Source: Pedobacter sp. UBA5917
GTDB lineage: Bacteria; Bacteroidota; Bacteroidia; Sphingobacteriales; Sphingobacteriaceae
Length of the DNA: 8,980 bases
Assembly: GCF_002432345.1 (NCBI RefSeq)
Contig: NZ_DJDT01000281.1
Span: forward strand, 1 to 8,980
Reading direction: 5' to 3'
Shown piece after piece: positions 1-5,764 of this stretch (the stretch's first letter is position 1; each line of letters opens with the position of its first letter). A model generated the notes under the pieces. That model ran no database searches. It had not been told where the DNA came from and was given only the letters and a program-made list of their open reading frames with translations. The translations under genes and the position numbers were made by a program.

Positions 1-489
1 CGGTTCAGCATCAACAGCGGGCTGGTATTAAGTGATTTCGGTTACAAAACAGACGACGCACAGGTCCGGTTCTCAGATCAGACAACTGCCAGCTTCCATA
101 CGCTTATCGATTATACCTACATCGGGGTTCCCCTGAATCTGAAGTATACTTTTTTTAGTGTGGGCAGGATAGGTCTTTTTGCAGGAGCGGGAGTAAGCCC
201 GAGCATTTTTATCCAAAAGAATACCGTGTTGAAATATACTATCGGCTCCCAGGATGAAAGCTCATCAAATAAAGAAGCTGTAGGCTACAACAGGTACAAC
301 CTTACAGCAGATGCCATATTAGGGGCAGATTTTAATCTAAGAAAGGGATTTAAAGTGAATGCCAATTTTTACTTCAGGCACTTTATCTCAGAAGTGAATT
401 CGAACCTGCCCGATAAAGAATACCTGGTGATGGGTGGGCTTTCTTTAGGGATTACCTACAATCCTTTGGTTCGGACCGGAAACAGATAG
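1..489 (+). CDS. Outer-membrane beta-barrel protein, PorT/OMP_b-brl_2-like (5' end missing)
   Basis: The reading frame is open from the first base of the window, so this is the C-terminal part (162 residues) of a longer protein whose start lies upstream. An in-frame ATG does occur internally but only as a GTG/ATG-poor stretch of barrel sequence; nothing suggests a start there. The segment YIGVPLNLKY (about residues 40-49 of the visible part) is a hallmark of small Bacteroidota outer-membrane barrels, and it is followed by alternating polar/hydrophobic strands such as GLFAGAGVSPSIF, KVNANFYFRHF and a final strand LVMGGLSLGITYNPL. Such proteins are 8-10 strand barrels whose roles are mostly unknown. 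The gene ends 35 bases before the ABC ATPase gene, on the same strand, so co-transcription with the exporter is possible but not shown. The barrel call is firm; the exact family and function are not. Confidence 0.75.
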   Translation, partial: RFSINSGLVLSDFGYKTDDAQVRFSDQTTASFHTLIDYTYIGVPLNLKYTFFSVGRIGLFAGAGVSPSIFIQKNTVLKYTIGSQDESSSNKEAVGYNRYNLTADAILGADFNLRKGFKVNANFYFRHFISEVNSNLPDKEYLVMGGLSLGITYNPLVRTGNR

Positions 490-524
490 AAAAAAATAGA
501 TTATTTAATACCAAAATAAATAAA

Positions 525-1211
525 ATGGGAATAATTGCCAGACTGGAAAATGTGTCAAAGCAATATGTGGTGGGAGATCAGACGTTGATTGCGTTACAGC
601 CTACCACTTTAGAAGTAATGGAAGGCGAACTCCTCCTGATTATAGGTCCTTCGGGATCTGGAAAAACCACGCTGCTCTCGCTGCTGGGCTGTGTAATTTA
701 CCCCACAGAGGGCAAACTCTGGGTTGATGGGGATCTGGTAAACGATCTCGGGCAGGCTGGACTATCGAGGTTGAGACTGAATAAAATCGGCTTTGTTTTT
801 CAGAATTTCAATCTTTTGGCCCCGCTCAATGCCGAGCAGAATATCATGATGCCCCTTCAGCTCAAGGGTGAAAGCTACCGCTCTTCGGCCGAAAAAGTAA
901 AAAAAGCACTCGAACTGGTCGGAATGACCGACCGCAGGTATAACTTGCCCAAGCAACTTTCTGGCGGGCAACAACAACGGATAGCCATTGCGAGGGCACT
1001 TGTTACGGATCCGAAAATTGTACTGTGTGATGAGCCAACAGCATCATTGGACAAAGATTCTATATCGGTTGTAATGGAAGAGTTGAGGGATCTTGCAGAA
1101 AAAGGCAAGGCGGTTGCAGTAGTTACCCATGATCCCAGATTGAAACAATATGCCCACCGCATTATCGAGGTTAACAATGGCGTGGCCGTAGAGGTCTCAG
1201 ATTTTAAGTAA
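525..1211 (+). CDS. ABC transporter ATP-binding protein, LolD/MacB/DevA type
   Basis: This 228-residue protein is a single nucleotide-binding domain of the family that drives FtsX-fold permeases (LolD, FtsE, DevA, the ATPase half of MacB). All motifs are present: Walker A GPSGSGKTT (41-49), Q-loop Gln93 in FQNFNLL, signature LSGGQ (145-149) followed by QQRIAIARA, Walker B IVLCDEP (165-171) with catalytic Glu170, D-loop SLD (174-176) and switch His202 in VTHD. Length is normal for a stand-alone ATPase. It should sit on the cytoplasmic face of the inner membrane and power the permease encoded two genes downstream. The start ATG follows an A/T-rich leader (aaataaataaa), typical for Bacteroidota. 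The adaptor gene starts 8 bases after its stop. The assignment as DevA-like rather than LolD-like rests on the neighbours, not on the ATPase itself. Confidence 0.95.
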   Translation: MGIIARLENVSKQYVVGDQTLIALQPTTLEVMEGELLLIIGPSGSGKTTLLSLLGCVIYPTEGKLWVDGDLVNDLGQAGLSRLRLNKIGFVFQNFNLLAPLNAEQNIMMPLQLKGESYRSSAEKVKKALELVGMTDRRYNLPKQLSGGQQQRIAIARALVTDPKIVLCDEPTASLDKDSISVVMEELRDLAEKGKAVAVVTHDPRLKQYAHRIIEVNNGVAVEVSDFK

Positions 1212-1219
1212 ACATAACA

Positions 1220-2167
1220 ATGAACACATCAAGAACTTTAATATTTTTTATCCTTACCATCATTGCAGCCGCCTGTACAAGCAAGAAAACAGACAGGGCT
1301 GAGCAGGCAGCACTGCGCGATTCGCTTTCGCGTGCAGAAAATACGGTTGTAGCCCTGGCAGAGGTACAGCCCGAAAAAAAAATCATATCACTTTTTGCCC
1401 AGGGCTCAGGCCCGGTAAAGAAGGTTTTTTTTGATATCGGTGATACCGTGAAAAAGGGAGAATTAATTGCCCTGCTAAACAGTTCGGTAGAAGAGGCACA
1501 GCTCCAGCAGGCCCAATCAAAAATTATGACCCAGCAGGCAGCGATACAGACGGCCAAGGCACAACAGGCATCACTTGATTCCAAATCCCAAAACTCAGCC
1601 CTTAATTATGAACGCAATTCGGCGTTATTGAAATCAGGTGGGGTAACCAGGCAGGCAACAGACGACAGTAAATTTGCCGCCAGGTCTGATCTTAAGGATG
1701 CGCAGGCTGCTGCAGCAACGGCGAAGCAGTCTGAATACCGCCTTTCCGAATTTAAGAGCGATGTTAAATATGCCCAATCTATACTTGATCAAAAGAAAGT
1801 CCGTGCCCCTTATGATGGTACCATTCTCTCACTCGATCTTAAAGTGGGCAAATATGTAAATGCAAACGAATCTTTCGGTGAGTTTGCACCGGCCGGAAGG
1901 CTGATGGCCATTGCTGAAGTGGATGAACTGTATGCCCAGAAAATAAAACTGGGGATGAAAGCTTACCTGCGTTCGCAGGGAAAACAGGATACACTTGCTT
2001 CGGGAGCAGTTTTTATCGTATCGCCTTACTTAAATAAAAAATCACTCTTTTCTGATGGTGCGGCAAATATGGAAGACAGGAGGGTAAGAGAGGTGAGGAT
2101 ACTACTGGATAAAGGCAGTTCGGTGATCATCGGAAGCCGGGTGGATTGTGTAATCAAATTAAAATAA
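1220..2167 (+). CDS. Membrane fusion protein (HlyD/DevB family), probable lipoprotein
   Basis: This 315-residue protein is the periplasmic adaptor of the exporter. A short hydrophobic leader ends in AAAC with a lipobox cysteine at Cys19, so it is probably anchored by lipid rather than by a membrane helix; the following residues TSKKTD lack an acidic surface-export signal. The lipoyl (biotinyl-like) domain is split in the usual way: first half KKVFFDIGDTVKKGELIALL (67-86), second half VRAPYDGTILSLDLKVGKYV (194-213). Between them lies an Ala/Gln-rich alpha-helical hairpin (about 90-190) that would contact the TolC channel. A beta-barrel region follows (225-315), including EDRRVREVRILLD (285-297), which resembles the RVVEVRI motif of DevB-type adaptors. 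The gene carries an A9 run (1374-1382) and a T8 run (1425-1432), both in frame here. Family membership is firm; the DevB sub-assignment is inferred. Confidence 0.9.
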   Translation: MNTSRTLIFFILTIIAAACTSKKTDRAEQAALRDSLSRAENTVVALAEVQPEKKIISLFAQGSGPVKKVFFDIGDTVKKGELIALLNSSVEEAQLQQAQSKIMTQQAAIQTAKAQQASLDSKSQNSALNYERNSALLKSGGVTRQATDDSKFAARSDLKDAQAAAATAKQSEYRLSEFKSDVKYAQSILDQKKVRAPYDGTILSLDLKVGKYVNANESFGEFAPAGRLMAIAEVDELYAQKIKLGMKAYLRSQGKQDTLASGAVFIVSPYLNKKSLFSDGAANMEDRRVREVRILLDKGSSVIIGSRVDCVIKLK

Positions 2168-2173
2168 CAGGGC

Positions 2174-3295
2174 ATGTTCAGATTAGCACTACGCTTTATC
2201 CTGTTTGACAAACCAAAGGCCTTCGGTGCATTTATGGGGACAGTGATGTCGGTTTTCCTCATCGGGCAACAGGCAGGGATATTTATTTACCTCATCGATG
2301 CGATGGCTGCTTTGGTGGGCCACAATACCTCGTACGTATGGGTTGTAGATGATAAAAGTACCAATGTAAATGCACTTAGCCTGATCGATAAAAGGATAGG
2401 TTATGAACTCCAGACCATTGCAGGGGTTAAAAATGTGTACCCTATGATCATTTCGGGCGGTGGCGCAAAGTTCTCCAACGGAACAACTTCAGGCCTGATT
2501 TTGGTCGGTGTGCAGGCACCTGCATATGGTGGCGGCCCATGGAATATGTACCTGGGAAAAAAGCAGGACATGATCAAGGATGGTGCTGTTATTACCGATT
2601 ATTATGACCAAAAAGCACTCGGCGGCCTCAAACTTGGCGATTATTTCGAAATCAACGGTAAACAGGTATTTGATGCGGCCCAAACCAAGGGCATCAGGGG
2701 ATTTGGCGGCGTTTATGCTTTTACCACTATAGAAAGGGCGCGGTACCTCACCAATATACCGAACAATAAAATCAGTGCATTTTTGGTCGAACTCAAAAAC
2801 AGCGGACAGGAAGAAGCCGTGATTGGGATCATTAATAAAAAATTCTTTGGTGTAAGGGCCTGGAATGGCAGCGATCTGTCGAAAGAAACCATTTCTACCG
2901 TACTCAAAACATCTGGGATCGCCTTATCCTTCGGCACCATTATCGGATTCGCCCTTGTTATCGGTTTTGTGATCATCGGTTTGACGCTATATTCTGCGGT
3001 AATCGACCGTATCAAGGATTACGGAACACTAAAGGCAATCGGTGCAACAAATGGTTTTATCAGAAAATTAATACTTACCCAGGCGCTTATTATCGGTTGC
3101 TGCGGTTATGTACTGGGTGCAATTATTACCGAAATTTTCCGTATTGGAGTTGCCAGTTCGGGAACAATTATCAATTATCCCATCTGGGTACGCTTCGCGG
3201 TCGTTGCGGTTACCCTGCTTATTGCCCTTTTGGGTAGTCTTTTCGCGATAAGGAGAATTACTGCCTTAGAGCCCGGACAGGTATTCAGAGGATAG
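2174..3295 (+). CDS. ABC transporter permease, FtsX-like fold, DevC type
   Basis: This 373-residue protein is the inner-membrane subunit. Predicted helices are near 18-42, 248-276, 297-323 and 338-358, with a large periplasmic domain (about 45-245) between the first and second: the four-helix FtsX/MacB topology. The segment after helix 2, IGLTLYSAVIDRIKDYGTLK (268-287) followed by AIGATNGFI, is the cytoplasmic coupling region and closely resembles the corresponding region of DevC permeases; the tail ITALEPGQVFRG (362-373) is also typical of FtsX-fold permeases. There is no fused ATPase, unlike MacB, and only one permease gene, so a homodimer is expected. The periplasmic domain contains a Gly-rich AAQTKGIRGFGGVYAFTT (168-185), also reminiscent of DevC. 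Its ATG lies 6 bases after the adaptor stop behind a G-rich leader rather than the A/T-rich leaders of its neighbours, which suggests translational coupling. The DevC relation is from remembered family patterns. Confidence 0.88.
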   Translation: MFRLALRFILFDKPKAFGAFMGTVMSVFLIGQQAGIFIYLIDAMAALVGHNTSYVWVVDDKSTNVNALSLIDKRIGYELQTIAGVKNVYPMIISGGGAKFSNGTTSGLILVGVQAPAYGGGPWNMYLGKKQDMIKDGAVITDYYDQKALGGLKLGDYFEINGKQVFDAAQTKGIRGFGGVYAFTTIERARYLTNIPNNKISAFLVELKNSGQEEAVIGIINKKFFGVRAWNGSDLSKETISTVLKTSGIALSFGTIIGFALVIGFVIIGLTLYSAVIDRIKDYGTLKAIGATNGFIRKLILTQALIIGCCGYVLGAIITEIFRIGVASSGTIINYPIWVRFAVVAVTLLIALLGSLFAIRRITALEPGQVFRG

Positions 3296-3309
3296 AAATT
3301 TAAATAAAT

Positions 3310-4638
3310 ATGAAAGTTATTAAAATAATGGCAGTTATATGCGGTCTGATGTCCGCTGTAAATATTTTTGCGCAACAAAATGCGCCGCTTTCCCTTCAGC
3401 AGGCAATCGATTATGCGATTGCAAACCGCAGGGAGATCAAAATACAGGAACTCAATGCCGATCATTCGGACAATGAAACAAAGAAAGTGGTTTCCAGACT
3501 ACTTCCACAGCTGTCCTCTGATATTGATATGCGTTACAACGGCAGGTTGCCAACCAGTGTGATCCCCGGGGAGGCTTTTGGTACTGCCGGTTCTCCGAGC
3601 AGGCGTGTTCAGCTGGGTGCTGCTTACAATACCGTTGCATCTTTGGATCTCAATATCCCCATATATAGCCCAACGGACTATGGGGACAGGAAAATTGCCC
3701 GTGGACAGGCAGAATATGACCGGATGAACGTCCGCAAATCAGAGATCGATATAAAATCGGAAGTAACCCAGAGCTATTTTAACGTGCTCATCAGTGGAGA
3801 GAAGCTGAAACTATCAAAGGCAAACCTTGATAAGGCCTTATCGATCTACCTGGTTTCGAAAGATCAGCTTGTAAAAGGTTCGATCACCAAGTATGATATG
3901 GAAAAAAGCCGCATCGACTATGAAAATGCAAAATCAGATCTTTCGAAAAACGAAAATAACTACCGTCTTTCGCTGGCAGATCTTAGTTACCGGTTAGGCA
4001 CGGATGCCATGCAGCCTACGGTATTGTCAGATAGTCTGGTTTCGCTCTATGCGCAGTATAAAAGTATCGTTAACGAAAGTTCTGCACCGGACCGGATTGA
4101 ACTGAAACTACAAAAACTGCAGGAAAATATCTTTACCGAAAATATCAGGAAGCAGAAAAATGCCTACCTGCCTACTTTAAGCTTTTATGGTAATTATTCG
4201 GCACAGAACCTGAACAGCGATTTCTCGTTATTCAAACGGGGATATTGGGATCCTTACAATTATGTGGGCATTAAAGCCAGTATTCCTGTTTTTGATGGCT
4301 TGCTTAAACAGCGCACTAAAAAAGGCTATCAGATCCAGCTCCAATCGGCTAAACTGACTTATGAAAAGTTAGAACGCGACTTTTCTTTCGAGGTGAAAAC
4401 TACAAAAACGGCGGTTGCAAATGATCAAAAGGATATCGAAAACCAGACCAATAATCTTAAACAGGCCGAAGATCTGTATAGGATAGATGCAGACCGCTAC
4501 AGTAAAGGTGCAATTAAACAGACCGATCTCAATAATACCTATTATACGTTACAACAGGCACAGTCAAATTACCTTAACGCCATGTATTCATTTTTACTTG
4601 ATGTTGTACAATATAAAAAGGCTTTGGGGAAATTATAA
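3310..4638 (+). CDS. TolC-family outer-membrane efflux protein
   Basis: This 442-residue protein would form the trimeric outer-membrane channel of the exporter. A signal peptide ends at AVNIFA|QQ (cleavage after Ala21). The mature protein opens with LSLQQAIDYAIANRREIKI (27-45), the usual first helix of outer-membrane efflux proteins. The internal two-fold repeat of the family is visible. The strand entries RLLPQLSSDIDMRYN (63-77) and AYLPTLSFYGNYS (285-297) match each other. So do LDLNIPIYS (112-120) and IKASIPVFDG (321-330), and also VKGSITKYDMEKSRIDYENA (188-207) and SKGAIKQTDLNNTYYTLQQA (398-417). Length is normal. It starts 14 bases after the permease stop with an A/T-rich leader (aatttaaataaat) and is the last gene before a strong hairpin, so it closes the operon. 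Confidence 0.94.
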   Translation: MKVIKIMAVICGLMSAVNIFAQQNAPLSLQQAIDYAIANRREIKIQELNADHSDNETKKVVSRLLPQLSSDIDMRYNGRLPTSVIPGEAFGTAGSPSRRVQLGAAYNTVASLDLNIPIYSPTDYGDRKIARGQAEYDRMNVRKSEIDIKSEVTQSYFNVLISGEKLKLSKANLDKALSIYLVSKDQLVKGSITKYDMEKSRIDYENAKSDLSKNENNYRLSLADLSYRLGTDAMQPTVLSDSLVSLYAQYKSIVNESSAPDRIELKLQKLQENIFTENIRKQKNAYLPTLSFYGNYSAQNLNSDFSLFKRGYWDPYNYVGIKASIPVFDGLLKQRTKKGYQIQLQSAKLTYEKLERDFSFEVKTTKTAVANDQKDIENQTNNLKQAEDLYRIDADRYSKGAIKQTDLNNTYYTLQQAQSNYLNAMYSFLLDVVQYKKALGKL

Positions 4639-4759
4639 AAATATCTTTCATTGTTTCTGTGCTGATTCCCCACCTGACGCTGCAGATGATAAATTACCGG
4701 CCAGGGAAAATCTTTACCAAAGTTTTAGCGAATTCCATTTAATATCGCTGAGTTAAGCC

Positions 4760-4795
4760 AACGCACAACGAAATATCGTTGTGCGTTTTGTGTTT
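4760..4795 (+). terminator. Intrinsic terminator-like hairpin after the exporter operon
   Basis: A perfect 12-bp inverted repeat, aacgcacaacga (4760-4771) and tcgttgtgcgtt (4776-4787), flanks a 4-base loop (aata) and runs into a broken T-rich tract (ttttgtgttt) on the plus strand. It stands 121 bases after the TolC stop and about 90 bases before the dehydrogenase start, so it probably ends the exporter transcript. The 121 bases between the TolC stop and the hairpin show no gene or clear structure. Confidence 0.75.
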
Positions 4796-4886
4796 ATTAT
4801 TTTAAGTTTTTGTAAATCAGATTTTTATGTTTTAGGTACGTCTTTAGATAGATTTTCATTTATAACCTAATAACGGATAAAAAAAT

Positions 4887-5681
4887 ATGGATTTACAGTT
4901 AAAAAACAAAAAAGCACTGGTTACCGGTTCAACCGCCGGCATTGGTTTTGCAATTGCGCTCAACTTGGCAAAGGAAGGCGCCGAAGTAATCGTAAATGGA
5001 CGTACTGCCCAGCGTGTAGAAACATCAGTGGCACAGATCAAAGCCCAAAGCGGCAATGATAAAGTGAGTGGAATGGTAGCTGATTTTGCAGATGCCGAAT
5101 CTATTAATGCGCTGATTTCCCAACTTCCTGAAATCGATATTTTGGTGAATAATGTGGCTATCTTCGAACCTAAGGCCTTTGTCGATATTACGGATAAGGA
5201 TTGGTTGCACATTTATGAGATAAATGTACTGAGCGGGATCCGTTTGTCGCGTGCATATTTTCCAGGGATGGTAAAAAACGGATGGGGCAGGATCATTTTC
5301 ATTTCAAGCGAATCGGCCGTACAGATTCCTGAAGAAATGATTCACTATGGCGTAAGTAAAACTGCCCAACTGGCTGTAGCACGTGGGTTGGCAGAGCTCA
5401 CCAAAGGGACTGATGTTACCGTGAATTCGGTGCTGCCCGGGCCAACATTTTCGGAAGGGGTTGAGGGATTTATTGAAAACCTGGCTAAAGACCAGAATAA
5501 AACGGTTATTGAAGTAGAAAGAGATTTTTTCAAAACCATCCGCCCAACTTCTATTATTCAACGTTTCCTGAGCACAACCGAGGTGGCAAACATGGTAACC
5601 TACCTGGCAAGTCCGCTTGCCGCTGCTACAAATGGCGCCGCCATTAGGACCGAGGGTGGGTTGTTAAAGGGACTACTTTAG
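4887..5681 (+). CDS. Short-chain dehydrogenase/reductase (classical SDR), substrate unknown
   Basis: This 264-residue cytoplasmic oxidoreductase has the full classical SDR plan. The dinucleotide-binding motif TGSTAGIG is at 13-20, and NGRT (37-40) after the second strand, with Arg39, favours NADP(H). Asp66 in ADFAD is the usual adenine-contact acid. The NNAG motif appears as NNVA (88-91). The catalytic tetrad is Asn113, Ser141, Tyr154 and Lys158 (YGVSK). SVLPGPTFSEGV (181-192) is the nicotinamide-side loop. The C-terminal signature is RTEGGLL instead of the commoner DGG form, as seen in a subset of SDRs. An insert at about 192-218 (the flexible substrate lid, EGFIENLAKDQ onward) is relatively long and charged. 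It is separated from the exporter by the terminator hairpin and is 83 bases from the kinase gene, so it is probably a single-gene unit. Substrate cannot be inferred. Confidence 0.93.
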   Translation: MDLQLKNKKALVTGSTAGIGFAIALNLAKEGAEVIVNGRTAQRVETSVAQIKAQSGNDKVSGMVADFADAESINALISQLPEIDILVNNVAIFEPKAFVDITDKDWLHIYEINVLSGIRLSRAYFPGMVKNGWGRIIFISSESAVQIPEEMIHYGVSKTAQLAVARGLAELTKGTDVTVNSVLPGPTFSEGVEGFIENLAKDQNKTVIEVERDFFKTIRPTSIIQRFLSTTEVANMVTYLASPLAAATNGAAIRTEGGLLKGLL

Positions 5682-5721
5682 TATTTTTACGCCATTAAGT
5701 GCCCACTGGTTTTGAATGGCA

Positions 5722-5751
5722 TTGGTTTTAGCAGAAATTTGAATACATTAG
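5722..5751 (+). promoter_or_regulatory. Candidate Bacteroidota-type promoter for the kinase gene
   Basis: TTG at 5722-5724 is followed after 19 bases by TACATTAG (5744-5751), which matches the Bacteroidota -7 consensus TAnnTTTG at five of six fixed positions with the usual spacing to a -33 TTG. A transcript from here would begin around 5756, leaving a leader of only about 9 bases before the kinase ATG at 5765. This is consensus matching by eye in an A/T-rich stretch, so the call is weak. Confidence 0.3.
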
Positions 5752-5764
5752 TTAGATAAAAAAT

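Noticed and set aside
160..489. Short separate gene starting with GTG at 160
   Set aside because: The frame is open back to base 1 and encodes the barrel motif YIGVPLNLKY, so the segment is the end of a longer gene.
875..1584. Long minus-strand frames opposite the ATPase and adaptor genes
   Set aside because: They are antisense shadows of well supported genes and show no domain or composition of real proteins.
4487..4756. Open frame overlapping the TolC gene end and reaching into the intergenic region
   Set aside because: Most of it is a shadow of the TolC gene in another frame; the part after 4638 has no recognisable domain or start signal.
4809..4844. Promoter for the dehydrogenase: TTTG (4809-4812) with TACGTCTT (4837-4844), or TATGTTTT (4826-4833)
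   Set aside because: The first pair has a 24-base spacing and a poor -7 box; the second -7 box has no -33 element at the right distance. A promoter is likely here but cannot be placed.
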